DNA from: an uncultured Acidobacteriota bacterium
GTDB taxonomy: Bacteria; Acidobacteriota; Terriglobia; Bryobacterales; Bryobacteraceae
Assembly (NCBI GenBank): GCA_902825945.1
Contig: CADECY010000026.1
Coordinates: 1 to 64,000 of the forward strand
Length of the DNA: 64,000 nucleotides
Reading direction: 5' to 3'
The notes under the pieces are model-generated. The model made no database searches and had not been told where the DNA came from. It saw only the letters and a list, made by a program, of their open reading frames with translations. The stretch's first letter is position 1. Each line of letters begins with the position of its first letter. Below, one piece after another: positions 1 to 8,243 of the stretch. Both the position numbers and the translations under genes were made by a program.

Positions 1-37
1 GGAGATTGGGACGGACGCGTCGCCTTTTGCCGTCGGC

Positions 38-457
38 TCAGCGCACAGCCTGGAGAATCGCGCGACAAGCATCTTTGCCCAAGTGCTGCAACGCGATCGG
101 ATTCTGGAGCGCCCATAGCAGTGCCAGGAAAACGGCGGACGTAACCAGCAGCGAGGTCGCACCCGCGATGGCGGCCGGGGACTGAGCCCGCAAGGGCAGA
201 GCGCAAGTAAACAACTCAACCGTCACACACTCGAGAACCCTCATCAACTCGAATGAGCCTTCCCCATAGGCGTCCAGTGTCTGGCGGCGAAAAGCCTCCC
301 GCATTTCGTCCCCATGCATTCTGCGAAGGTCCGCCGGATAGAGCCAGATCGAGAGGTTGTAGGCCTTCCACGCGAGCCAGAGAACCTCTTTGGGGAACGC
401 GCGCACAACGGACTCGCTCTCATTCTGGCGCCGCGCCTTCGCGCCTTTCGCGCTCAT
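38..457 (-). CDS. Small membrane protein encoded with a PadR regulator
   Basis: 139 aa. The N-terminal half carries the segment LYPADLRRMHGDEMREAF (about residues 40-57), which resembles the short cytoplasmic prefix found on many acidobacterial ABC permeases and on stand-alone partners of PadR regulators. One hydrophobic stretch at about residues 94-117 should span the membrane. The start codon overlaps the stop of the PadR gene by four bases (ATGA), so the two are probably co-translated. It lacks a permease core, so it is either a free-standing prefix protein or a remnant of a larger permease. Function unknown; the membrane partner role is inferred from context. Confidence 0.6.
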   Translation of the reverse strand: MSAKGAKARRQNESESVVRAFPKEVLWLAWKAYNLSIWLYPADLRRMHGDEMREAFRRQTLDAYGEGSFELMRVLECVTVELFTCALPLRAQSPAAIAGATSLLVTSAVFLALLWALQNPIALQHLGKDACRAILQAVR

Positions 458-807
458 ACCGCGGCGCCACTGCGTTTCAGAACGAGGCGTTTGGACCGTA
501 GCAGAAGGTCGCGCATACGATCCAGCTCTTGGCGGAGCGCATGGCTGCCCGTCTTGCCCAAGCGGTAGTAGCGCCGGCGGGAATCGGCTTCCTTCTCACC
601 GTCAGGGTGGTCCACCAGGTCGATGAAGCCCTGCTCGAGAAGCCGCTGAATATTGGTGTACAGCGTTGCAGGCCCCATGCGGAACTTGCCGTCCGACAGC
701 TCCCGGACATCCTGCATGATTGCGTATCCGTGTTTCTCGCCCTCGCCAAGGGCGAACAGGATATAGAAGGCGGCCGGCGCGAGGAGCCCCGATTCGGAGT
801 GCTTCAT
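454..807 (-). CDS. PadR family transcriptional regulator
   Basis: 117 aa from the chosen ATG. The sequence shows the PadR winged-helix pattern: ILFALGEGEKHGYAIMQDV, then MGPATLYTNIQRLLEQGFI and the wing RRRYYRLGKTG, followed by a short C-terminal dimerisation helix. PadR proteins of this short class repress neighbouring genes and often themselves. An upstream in-frame ATG at 831 is possible, but it lacks a ribosome binding site and overlaps the predicted -10, so 807 (GAG about 9 bases upstream) is preferred. It is divergent from the hydrolase at 897, with an inverted repeat between them, which makes that hydrolase the probable target. Confidence 0.9.
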   Translation of the reverse strand: MKHSESGLLAPAAFYILFALGEGEKHGYAIMQDVRELSDGKFRMGPATLYTNIQRLLEQGFIDLVDHPDGEKEADSRRRYYRLGKTGSHALRQELDRMRDLLLRSKRLVLKRSGAAV

Positions 808-821
808 CGTGTTGCATCTCG

Positions 822-830
822 ATTCTATCA
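822..830 (-). promoter_or_regulatory. Extended -10 element for the PadR gene
   Basis: On the minus strand the sequence reads TGATAGAAT, an extended -10 (TGn plus a 5/6 match to TATAAT). No convincing -35 lies 17 bases upstream. Transcription would start near 815, leaving a leader of only about 8 bases before the ATG at 807. Confidence 0.45.
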
Positions 831-849
831 CGCGCCGATATAGTCGACG

Positions 850-882
850 AGTGATCGATCATTGACAGATCTATCGGTCACT
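850..882. promoter_or_regulatory. Candidate PadR operator (inverted repeat)
   Basis: AGTGATCGAT (850-859) and ATCGGTCACT (873-882) form an inverted repeat with 9 of 10 arm positions paired and a 13-base spacer. The repeat covers the -35 box and the spacer of the promoter at 862-890, so a bound dimer would block it. An additional direct repeat, GATATAGT, occurs at 837-844 and 883-890. Assignment to the adjacent PadR is inferred from position. Confidence 0.5.
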
Positions 883-890
883 GATATAGT
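862..890 (+). promoter_or_regulatory. Strong sigma-70-like promoter for the hydrolase gene
   Basis: A perfect -35 TTGACA (862-867), a 17-base spacer and a -10 TATAGT (885-890) preceded by TGA, which gives an extended -10. Initiation about 7 bases downstream falls on or next to the ATG at 897, so the message is predicted to be leaderless. Confidence 0.75.
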
Positions 891-896
891 GTCCAC

Positions 897-2315
897 ATGC
901 GAACCGCTGTCGTCCTGCTGGTTGCCGTCTCACTCGAAGTCCGGGCTCAGGAAAGCGCGAGCGCCGCTGTTGAACGCCATCTCACGGCTACGGTCGTATT
1001 GAAAGGCCGCGAGAATCCGCGCCATTCCCTCGCTGACAGGATGAGGGCGTACCGGGTCCCCGGTGTCAGCATCGCGGTCATTCATCGGAACCGGATTGCT
1101 TGGGCCAAGGGCTACGGCGTGGCCGACCGCTCCACCGGAAAGGCTGTCGAGGCCGTCACACTCTTTCAAGCTGGCTCGATCAGCAAGCCGGTCGCGGCGG
1201 CGGGAGCGCTGAAACTCGCCGAAAGCGGCAAACTTGCTCTCGACGAAGACGTCAACGTAAAGCTGCGCTCCTGGAAGGTGCCGAACAACGAGCTCACGAC
1301 GGAGGAGAACGTCTCGATTCGCCGTCTCGTGAGCCACACGGCCGGCCTGACGGTTCACGGCTTTCCTGGATATGCCGCTGGGAGCCCGGTACCCACCCTG
1401 ACCCAGGTCCTCGATGGCGCCAGCCCCGCCAATACTCCGCCTGTTCGCGTGAACGCGACTCCCGGATCCATCTGGTGGTACTCGGGTGGCGGGTACACGA
1501 TCCTGCAATTGCTGATGCAAGATGTCAGCGGAGAGAGCTTCCCCGCTTTGCTGAAACGGCTGGTGCTGGCGCCGCTGGGCATGAGTCACAGCAGCTACGA
1601 GCAACCGTTGGCGGAGACGAATCGGAGCCTGGCCGCGACCGGCTACAATGCGGCTGGCCGGCAGGTCAGCGGCAACTACCATACGTATCCGGAGATGGCC
1701 GCCGCCGGATTGTGGACGACTCCGTCCGATCTGGCATTGTTCGCGATCGAGTTGCAGGCGGCGCGGGAAGGCCGCTCCGCAAGAGTCCTGTCGCAAGCGA
1801 GCGTGGACGAGATGATGAAAGTACAGAAGGGCAACTGGGGCTTGGGATTCGGAATCAAGCCAACCCCCGTCAAGTGGTTCTTTCACGGGGGCGCCGATGA
1901 AGGGTTCCGCGCCGAGTTCCTTGCATCATTCGACGGTGAAGGAATTGTCGTGATGACAAACTCGGACAACGGTTCGGGCCTGGCCCAGGAACTGATTCAG
2001 TCGGCGGCCGGAGTGTACGGCTGGCGCGGATTTGCTCCTCGGGAGCGCGAAGCTGTCGCATTGGACCGTGCGCGCCTCGAGAGCTTTGAAGGCGAGTACA
2101 GATCGGATCAACTCGGGGCAGCGACGGTCCGGGTAGATGGCGATCACCTGAGGATCACCTCGGCAGTGTTCGATGGCCTCGATTTCTACGCCGCATCTCC
2201 CACGCACTTCTTCCCGTTGACGTCCGCGTTCCCCGACATCGATTTCGTGTTGAATGCGCGGGGCGAGGTCACAGCCGTCAAGGGCGGACCGGTGACCGCG
2301 GTCAAAGTGAAATGA
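897..2315 (+). CDS. Exported beta-lactamase-fold serine hydrolase (class C-like)
   Basis: 472 aa. A cleavable signal peptide (about residues 1-18, ending RAQ) precedes a class C beta-lactamase / esterase domain. The nucleophile motif is S94-I-S-K97. The second motif is YSG at about 195-197, where classical enzymes have Y-x-N, and a late HGG stands for the K/H-T-G motif. About 100 C-terminal residues form a separate beta-rich tail of the kind seen in D-aminopeptidase/esterase relatives. The start is fixed by the signal peptide although there is no ribosome binding site; see the promoter at 862. The stop overlaps the next start (ATGA). It could act on peptides, esters or beta-lactams; the substrate cannot be told. 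Confidence 0.85.
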   Translation: MRTAVVLLVAVSLEVRAQESASAAVERHLTATVVLKGRENPRHSLADRMRAYRVPGVSIAVIHRNRIAWAKGYGVADRSTGKAVEAVTLFQAGSISKPVAAAGALKLAESGKLALDEDVNVKLRSWKVPNNELTTEENVSIRRLVSHTAGLTVHGFPGYAAGSPVPTLTQVLDGASPANTPPVRVNATPGSIWWYSGGGYTILQLLMQDVSGESFPALLKRLVLAPLGMSHSSYEQPLAETNRSLAATGYNAAGRQVSGNYHTYPEMAAAGLWTTPSDLALFAIELQAAREGRSARVLSQASVDEMMKVQKGNWGLGFGIKPTPVKWFFHGGADEGFRAEFLASFDGEGIVVMTNSDNGSGLAQELIQSAAGVYGWRGFAPREREAVALDRARLESFEGEYRSDQLGAATVRVDGDHLRITSAVFDGLDFYAASPTHFFPLTSAFPDIDFVLNARGEVTAVKGGPVTAVKVK

Positions 2316-3874
2316 AAAAGCTGGCCGCCACCTTCTCGTTCGCGGCGTTCTTGGTGGGCCAAACCGCAATCACGACGGCGCAGTACGACAATCAACGCAC
2401 CGGTGCGATCCTCACAGAGACAATTCTCACTCCGCGCAATGTGGGATCACCCCGCTTCGGCCGCCTGTTCACGATTCACGTCGAAGGCGAAGTCCATGCG
2501 CAACCACTCTACGTCCCGAACGTGGAAATGCCCGGCAAGGGACGCCGCAATGCCGTGTACATCGCCACGGAGTCCGATCGCCTCTACGCGGTTGACGCCG
2601 ATACCGGCGAGGCGCTCTGGCGAATCGCCTTCGCGGACGCTACCCGCGGAGTGACCCCGCTCACGACCCATGACGTGCGTTGTTCCTTTCTCGGTCCGGA
2701 AATCGGAATCACTCCCACGCCGGTGATTGACCTCGCAGGGAAGACGATTTTCGTTTTGGTGCGAACACGGGAACGGGCGTCCAGCGGGGAGGTGCGGTAC
2801 TACCAGCGGCTGCACGCAATCGACATCCGCACCGGGGCGGAACGCTCGGGAAGTCCGGTGCTCATTCGTGCCCAGGTCACGTCATCCTCTTGGTTCGGCT
2901 TGTCGACGAAAGAGGTGAGCTTCCATGCGCTGCGGGAGAATCCCCGCGCGGCGATGCTGCTTTCCCGCGGAACGGTCTATATCGCCTGGGGTTCCTCTTG
3001 CGACGTCACCCCGTATTACGGCTGGGTGATCGGCTACGACGCTTCCACATTGCGCCAAACCGCTGTTTTCAACACAGCTCCGGACGCCGGAGGAGGTGGC
3101 ATCTGGCAGTCGGGCGCAGGGATCGCCGCGGATGATCAGGGAAACATTTATGCCAGTACGGGTAACGGTTCTTTCACCGCGTCGCGCGGCGGTGTCGATT
3201 ATGGCGATTCCGTGCTGAAGCTCGAATCGAAGAGTCTCCGGGTCCTCGATTTCTTCACCCCATTCGATGAGGCTTCCTTGAACCGCGCGGACAACGATCT
3301 GGGCTCGAGCGGCCCGGTGCTCCTTCCCGCCCAGGAGGGGCCGCGTCCACACCTTCTCGCGATTGCTGGCAAATCAGGACGAATCTACCTGCTGGATCGC
3401 GATCGCCTGGGCCACAAGGACACGACCGGAAAAGATGGAAACGCAGTCGATGTGGCCGGCCCCCTCGGCAAAGGAGTCTATGGCGGCCCCGCCTATTGGA
3501 ATGGCCACCTCTTCTTGTTCGGTGACGGCGACATGCTGCGGGACTACGCACTTCGCTCCGGAAGGCTCAGTGCCGAGCATGTGGGCAAGCAGAAGTTTCG
3601 CAATCCTGGGGCGATCCCATCCATTTCGGCGAACGGCTCGAAAGACGGCATTGTCTGGGTCGTCCTCACGAAAAGCTATTTCGAACATGCCGTACCTGCT
3701 GTTTTGCAGGCGTACGATGCATCTGACGTCGGTCGCTTGCTCTACACCAGCGAAAACGCAGGCGGAGGCGAGGGGCCGGGAACAGCAGTGCGCTTCACCG
3801 TTCCGAGCGTTGCAAACGGCAAGGTCTACGTGAACGCTGTCAACGGCGTCGCCGTCTACGGGTTGAAACGCTAA
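2312..3874 (+). CDS. Exported PQQ-type beta-propeller protein
   Basis: 520 aa. It has a signal peptide at about residues 1-23 (Lys-Lys then a hydrophobic run ending in TTAQ). It then carries repeated propeller blades, for example NAVYIATESDRLYAVDADTG, GNIYASTGNGSF and SGRIYLLDRDRLG. These match the PQQ-binding-like / BamB-type quinoprotein propeller family. No cytochrome c motif or clear dehydrogenase active site is visible, so it is more likely a binding or scaffold propeller than a quinoprotein alcohol dehydrogenase. It is translationally coupled to the upstream hydrolase by a four-base overlap, so the two probably form one PadR-controlled operon. Confidence 0.75.
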   Translation: MKKLAATFSFAAFLVGQTAITTAQYDNQRTGAILTETILTPRNVGSPRFGRLFTIHVEGEVHAQPLYVPNVEMPGKGRRNAVYIATESDRLYAVDADTGEALWRIAFADATRGVTPLTTHDVRCSFLGPEIGITPTPVIDLAGKTIFVLVRTRERASSGEVRYYQRLHAIDIRTGAERSGSPVLIRAQVTSSSWFGLSTKEVSFHALRENPRAAMLLSRGTVYIAWGSSCDVTPYYGWVIGYDASTLRQTAVFNTAPDAGGGGIWQSGAGIAADDQGNIYASTGNGSFTASRGGVDYGDSVLKLESKSLRVLDFFTPFDEASLNRADNDLGSSGPVLLPAQEGPRPHLLAIAGKSGRIYLLDRDRLGHKDTTGKDGNAVDVAGPLGKGVYGGPAYWNGHLFLFGDGDMLRDYALRSGRLSAEHVGKQKFRNPGAIPSISANGSKDGIVWVVLTKSYFEHAVPAVLQAYDASDVGRLLYTSENAGGGEGPGTAVRFTVPSVANGKVYVNAVNGVAVYGLKR

Positions 3875-3875
3875 T

Positions 3876-3989
3876 CTAGACCTTCGTTGCGGCAAACCGG
3901 AGCCGCACGCAGCCGGCAACCCAGGTGCCAGCCTCGTTTAGGAGCTGGGGTCTTAGAGCGGAACGCACCTTTCGAGGAATTCGCGCCGT
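3876..3989 (-). pseudogene. Methyltransferase C-terminal remnant (copy 1)
   Basis: On the minus strand the last about 37 codons of a SAM-dependent methyltransferase can be read, including VRSALRPQL and the terminal VRLRFAATKV followed by TAG. No methyltransferase core is present upstream of it: the sequence beyond about 3989 becomes the leader of the sigma factor gene. It is convergent with the PQQ propeller gene, with one base between the two stop codons. A second related copy lies at 8244-8366. Confidence 0.6.
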
Positions 3990-4061
3990 CTCGCACATCC
4001 CCGCGTTTGACGTACAATCGAGTCTATTCCGCGCGGAAGCGGCTTGGGAGGTAGCTTCCTG

Positions 4062-4619
4062 ATGAGCCTGAGCGATCCACAACCCGTCATCACGGACCTG
4101 CTGCAACGGATGCGCGCGGGAGACCGGACAGCGCTGGACCGCCTGATGCCGCTCGTTTACGGCGAGTTGAAGAAGCTGGCCTCGGCGCACCGCCGAGGGG
4201 AAGCGGGTGAGGGGCCCCAGACCACCGAACTCGTGCATGAGACTTTTCTCAGGCTGTCGGCGGGACAACCGGTAAGCTTTGAAAGCCGGGCTCATTTCTT
4301 CGGGATCGCATCGCGGCTCATGCGCCAAGTCCTCGTGGATGCGGGCCGGTCCAGGCGCTCGACGAAACGAAGCGGCCACGAGGTCCGCTTGGCGTCATTC
4401 GACGATCTACCCGCCAGCGGCCGCGGCTTCGCCGCGATTCACGAAGCCCTCGAGCGCCTGGAAAGGGAGGACGAGCGGCGGGCGCGTCTGATCGAGATGC
4501 GCTTTTTCGGGGGCATGACCGCGGAGGAATCGGCTGCAGCAATGGAACTGCCGGTGAACGTGGTCCGCCAGCAATTGCGCCTGGCGCGCGCCTGGCTTCG
4601 CAGGGAGCTCTCGCAGTGA
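4062..4619 (+). CDS. ECF-type RNA polymerase sigma factor (TIGR02999-like)
   Basis: 185 aa. Region 2 is seen in LMPLVYGELKKLASAHRR and TTELVHETFLRL, and region 4 in RLIEMRFFGGMTAEESAAAM with the following helix NVVRQQLRLARAWLRREL. The LVHETFLRL signature fits the sigma group that in Acidobacteria and Planctomycetes sits next to Ser/Thr kinases. ATG at 4062 is chosen over TTG 4044 because GGGAGG (4046-4051) gives a good ribosome binding site at a spacing of 10. The stop overlaps the kinase start by four bases (GTGA). No anti-sigma gene is adjacent, so control by the kinase is the natural inference. Confidence 0.88.
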   Translation: MSLSDPQPVITDLLQRMRAGDRTALDRLMPLVYGELKKLASAHRRGEAGEGPQTTELVHETFLRLSAGQPVSFESRAHFFGIASRLMRQVLVDAGRSRRSTKRSGHEVRLASFDDLPASGRGFAAIHEALERLEREDERRARLIEMRFFGGMTAEESAAAMELPVNVVRQQLRLARAWLRRELSQ

Positions 4620-7276
4620 ATCCGGAAGCCGAGAATATCTTCGCGATCCTCGCGAGTGCGGCGGCCGGGGCGCGGGAACAGTACTGGCGGGAGCATCCAA
4701 CAACGCCGGAGGTCAGGGCCGAGGTTGAGTCCCTTTTGCGTTTCGACCCAGGCTCATCCACCGCCCTGGGGGCCGAATTCGCGGCGGCCGCCAGTGACGT
4801 ATTCGCGCCAGGGGAGGATTGGAGCGGGCTGCGCTGCGGGCCCTACCGCCTGACGGAGGTAGCCGGACGCGGCGGAATGGGCGTGGTATACCGGGCCGAG
4901 CGCGAAGACGGGGAGCTATCCCAATCCGTGGCGATCAAGCTGCTGCCCAGTGGCTTGCCCGATCCCGGCGCCCGCGCCGTCTTCTTGCGCGAGCGTCAGA
5001 TATTGGCGGGCTTGGCTCATTCCAACATCGCGCGATTGTTGGACGCTGGCCACCTCGGCGATGGGCGGCCCTACCTCGTGATGGAATATGTCGATGGAAA
5101 GCCCATTGACGAACACTGCCAGCAGTTATCGGTGCGGGATAAGCTATTACTTTTCCGCTCCGTTTGCGGCGCGGTTGCGCATGCCCACGCCAATTTGGTG
5201 GTCCATCGCGATCTCAAGCCATCCAACATCCTGGTCACCAGACAGGGCGAAGTCAAGCTGCTCGATTTCGGAATAGCCAGAATCCTCGACATGAGCAATA
5301 CGGGAGTCACCCAGGAGATCCGGCTGACCCCTGATTTCGCCAGTCCGGAGCAGATTAGGGGTGAGCAGGTTTCGACGGCAACCGATGTCTACTCGCTCGG
5401 CGCGGTACTCTATCTGTTACTCACCGGCCAAAAGCCGCATCAGTTTACCTCCCGATCGGCGGGGGCGATCGAAGCAGCCATTTGCCGGGCCGAGCCGATT
5501 CGGCCCAGTCATCATGTTCCTGAACTCCGGGGCGATCTCGAGACAATTCTCCTCGAGGCACTCCGCAAGGAGCCCGGCGAGCGCTATGCGTCAGCCGACA
5601 AGCTCTCGGCGGACGTGTCGGCGTACCTCGAATCGCGCCCGATCGAGGCGCGAATGGACGAGTTCGGCTACGCGGCGCGCAAATTCCTGCGCCGCGCGTG
5701 GATTCCGCTGACCGCCGCCGCCTTGGCCGTCGCGGGCCTTTTCGCGGGTTTGGCCATTGCGCGCCGCGAACGTTCCGTCGCGCAGGATCGATTCAACCAG
5801 GTGCGCGGACTGGCTGGACAGCTCTTCGAGATCGACCGGGACATTTCGAACCTGCCGGGGTCATCGAGGGCCCGCGAGAGAATCGTCCGCACCGCCCTCG
5901 GATATCTCGACGGACTGGGCGGAAACGTCGCGGCGGAACCCATCCTCGCCAACGACGTCGCCCGCGGATACCTGCAAGTGGGCCGCGTACAGGGAGTGCC
6001 CAACTCCGTCAACCTCGGAAATCTCGCGGGCGCCGTCAAGACTCTTGCCGCGGCGGAGCGCGTGATCAAGCCTCACCTGGAACCCGCGGCGCTTAGCGTT
6101 TTCGCCGACCCCGGCCTGCTCTTGCTCACGGGCGCGGAGATCGCGCACGACAGAATGATCCTCGCCAACGAGCAGGCGAACGAGGCTGATGTGATCGCCC
6201 GCGGCGCGGAAACGTTGGCCCGGGTAGAGGCGCTCGAGGCCACTCATCCGAAGAGCTATCGGGGCGTCTCGATCCTGTTGGCCGACGCATCGCAAATCTA
6301 TTCCGGCTTCTTTCGAATGGAGCTGGCACTACGGCTCGCCCGCCACTCCGTGGTGGCGGCCCGGCGGGGCAAGGATCCCGTGCGTGATCCCATCGTTCTA
6401 TCCATCGCGCTCGCGAACCTGGCGTCCGTGTTGCGCAAGAACGGAGACCTGGAGGCGGCCTTGGAGACAATCCGGGAGGTCCGGCCGCTGCTTCCCCGAG
6501 GAGCCGGCGGGCCGGGCGGCTGGTACCCGCAATTCAACGTCGAAATGATCGAGGGTGAGATACTCGGCGGAGAAGAGACGGTCAGCCTCAACCGGCCCTC
6601 CGAGAGCGCATTGCGTTTGCAGGCGGCGGCCGATCTCGCCGCGGCCGCGGTCCAGCGGGACGGTCAGGACTTCACCAGTTGTTCGCGCCTTTGCTCCGCC
6701 GCGAACGAGTTGGGCAGGATCGTGTCGGTCTCCGATCCAGCGCGGGCATTGCATGCTCACGACTCCTGCATCCTCGCGATGAAGGCTTTCGCGGCCAATC
6801 CCAAAGGACAACGCCAGAGATCCGAGGCATTGGCGGAATCAGCGGACGCTCTGAGGCGGCTGAACCGGGCGAGCGAAGCGCAGCAGCGAATCGACGAAGC
6901 CGCCGCGATCGTCGAGTCCACGGGCAGGGAGACCGCTGGATCGTTCCCGCCCATGGGCGAGATGCATCTGGTTTTGACGGCCAGGGCGCGCCACTTCGGC
7001 CAGACCGGGCGGCGCCAAGAGGCGATCGGCGCGTACTCGCGGATCCTCGCGTTTCTCGATGCATCCGGTTCCTTCCGCCCGGCATTGGATCCGCGCCACG
7101 CCAACGAACTTTCGCGGACACTGACATCGCTCGCCGCCTTGCACCGCGAGGCTGGAGAGGGGCCGAAGGCCGCGCAATTGGAAGCCCGCCGTCTCGAACT
7201 CTGGCGGGCACATCATCGCCGGCTTCCCGGCAACCCGTTCGTCCGCCGCCGCTTGGCCGCGGCGGAAAAACCGTAG
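4616..7276 (+). CDS. Membrane Ser/Thr protein kinase with TPR-like sensor region
   Basis: 886 aa, GTG start. The kinase domain is at about residues 77-345, with the glycine loop GRGGMG (84-89), VAIK lysine 108, catalytic HRDLKPSN (197-204), DFG (217-219) and SPEQ in the activation segment. A transmembrane helix at about 361-381 is followed by about 500 extracytoplasmic residues of helical, TPR-like repeats (for example LAALHREAGEGPKAAQLEARRLELW near the C-terminus, in pieces). This is the standard acidobacterial receptor-kinase layout. Overlap with the sigma factor gene argues for a stoichiometric sigma/kinase module in which phosphorylation gates the sigma factor; that mechanism is inferred from related pairs. 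Confidence 0.88.
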   Translation: MNPEAENIFAILASAAAGAREQYWREHPTTPEVRAEVESLLRFDPGSSTALGAEFAAAASDVFAPGEDWSGLRCGPYRLTEVAGRGGMGVVYRAEREDGELSQSVAIKLLPSGLPDPGARAVFLRERQILAGLAHSNIARLLDAGHLGDGRPYLVMEYVDGKPIDEHCQQLSVRDKLLLFRSVCGAVAHAHANLVVHRDLKPSNILVTRQGEVKLLDFGIARILDMSNTGVTQEIRLTPDFASPEQIRGEQVSTATDVYSLGAVLYLLLTGQKPHQFTSRSAGAIEAAICRAEPIRPSHHVPELRGDLETILLEALRKEPGERYASADKLSADVSAYLESRPIEARMDEFGYAARKFLRRAWIPLTAAALAVAGLFAGLAIARRERSVAQDRFNQVRGLAGQLFEIDRDISNLPGSSRARERIVRTALGYLDGLGGNVAAEPILANDVARGYLQVGRVQGVPNSVNLGNLAGAVKTLAAAERVIKPHLEPAALSVFADPGLLLLTGAEIAHDRMILANEQANEADVIARGAETLARVEALEATHPKSYRGVSILLADASQIYSGFFRMELALRLARHSVVAARRGKDPVRDPIVLSIALANLASVLRKNGDLEAALETIREVRPLLPRGAGGPGGWYPQFNVEMIEGEILGGEETVSLNRPSESALRLQAAADLAAAAVQRDGQDFTSCSRLCSAANELGRIVSVSDPARALHAHDSCILAMKAFAANPKGQRQRSEALAESADALRRLNRASEAQQRIDEAAAIVESTGRETAGSFPPMGEMHLVLTARARHFGQTGRRQEAIGAYSRILAFLDASGSFRPALDPRHANELSRTLTSLAALHREAGEGPKAAQLEARRLELWRAHHRRLPGNPFVRRRLAAAEKP

Positions 7277-7394
7277 GGCGCCAGCAAAAACTGGCTCGAG
7301 TTTCCGCATGGAGGGGTGAAGGAGACTCACTCCGGGCCTCGGTTCCCGGCCGCGCTGCGCGGCCCCCGCGTGCTCCGGGGAACGGAGAAAAGAT

Positions 7395-8039
7395 ATGAAA
7401 AGAACTATTTTGACAATCTTGGTGGTGTCTGCCACGCTGCCGGCCGCGACCGTCATCGGCGACGTCGGCTCGGGACCCCTAAACGGGTATTCAGTGGGCA
7501 ACCGGAGCGTTTCACAGGTCTTCCAGGCCCCAGCCGCTGACAACGTGCTCACCGAATGGCAATTCCAGGTGGCGGGTTTTGTTCCGAATCGTGGCTTCAC
7601 AACGAACATTTCGCTGCTGATCTACGATTGGAACGGCACGATCACTCTATCGGTCCCCCACCTTTCGGTCTCCATCCCGTGGCCCGCCGCGACCGGGCTC
7701 GTGTCGCTCAGCGGGCTGAACATCCCGCTCGTGAGTGGCCAGACGTACGTCGCCGTATACGACACCGGGGACTATCGCGACCAAACGATCGGATTCTATT
7801 CGAACAATCCTTACCCGGATGGACGGGCCGCCTTCGCCAACGACATTGCTGGCCTGAACGCGAGCGCCGCGACGAACCTGGATACTGTGTTTTCCGCGAC
7901 CTTCGTTCATGCTTCCGCCGGGCAGGCGCCAAGCGTTCCGGAGCCCGCTACATCCTCCCTTTTGTTGGCTGGCGCGGGGGTGGCGATCATCCGCCGGATT
8001 CAACGGGGGCGCCACGGCTACGGGACTCGAAGTAACTGA
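7395..8039 (+). CDS. PEP-CTERM sorting-domain surface protein
   Basis: 214 aa. It has a signal peptide (MKRTILTILVVSATLPAAT) and a beta-rich central region of unknown function. A C-terminal sorting signal follows: VPEPAT, a hydrophobic helix (SSLLLAGAGVAII) and a basic tail (RRIQRGR). PEP-CTERM proteins are processed by exosortase at the inner membrane and carried to the surface; no exosortase gene is in this window. The ribosome binding site GGAGAAAAG lies just upstream. The tail after the basic cluster (HGYGTRSN) is a little longer than usual. Confidence 0.8.
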   Translation: MKRTILTILVVSATLPAATVIGDVGSGPLNGYSVGNRSVSQVFQAPAADNVLTEWQFQVAGFVPNRGFTTNISLLIYDWNGTITLSVPHLSVSIPWPAATGLVSLSGLNIPLVSGQTYVAVYDTGDYRDQTIGFYSNNPYPDGRAAFANDIAGLNASAATNLDTVFSATFVHASAGQAPSVPEPATSSLLLAGAGVAIIRRIQRGRHGYGTRSN

Positions 8040-8150
8040 CACCGAAGTTGCGATTCGGCGCGCTCGACATCTTTTATCCCCTGCGGCGGCGGCCGGCGAC
8101 CGCGACAGTTGCGCGCGGCGGGGAAAGCCGCCAGCCTGAAGCGATCAGGA

Positions 8151-8242
8151 ATGCGCATGCTTCGGGTAACGGCTCTTCTCATCGCAACGATCCTCACGGC
8201 CCTGTCCGGCGCCGCCCAGACCGCTACCGGGTGAAACGCTAA
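8151..8242 (+). pseudogene. Signal-peptide stub joined to a gene end
   Basis: An ATG at 8151 or 8157 (AGGA six bases before the second) opens a good signal peptide, LRVTALLIATILTALSGAAQ. After two dozen codons the frame stops at TGA (8232-8234). In the next frame the sequence gives YRVKR and TAA (8240-8242), matching the last codons (GLKR, TAA) of the PQQ propeller gene at 3860-3874. It reads as an exported-protein gene whose middle has been deleted. Confidence 0.45.
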
Positions 8243-8243
8243 T

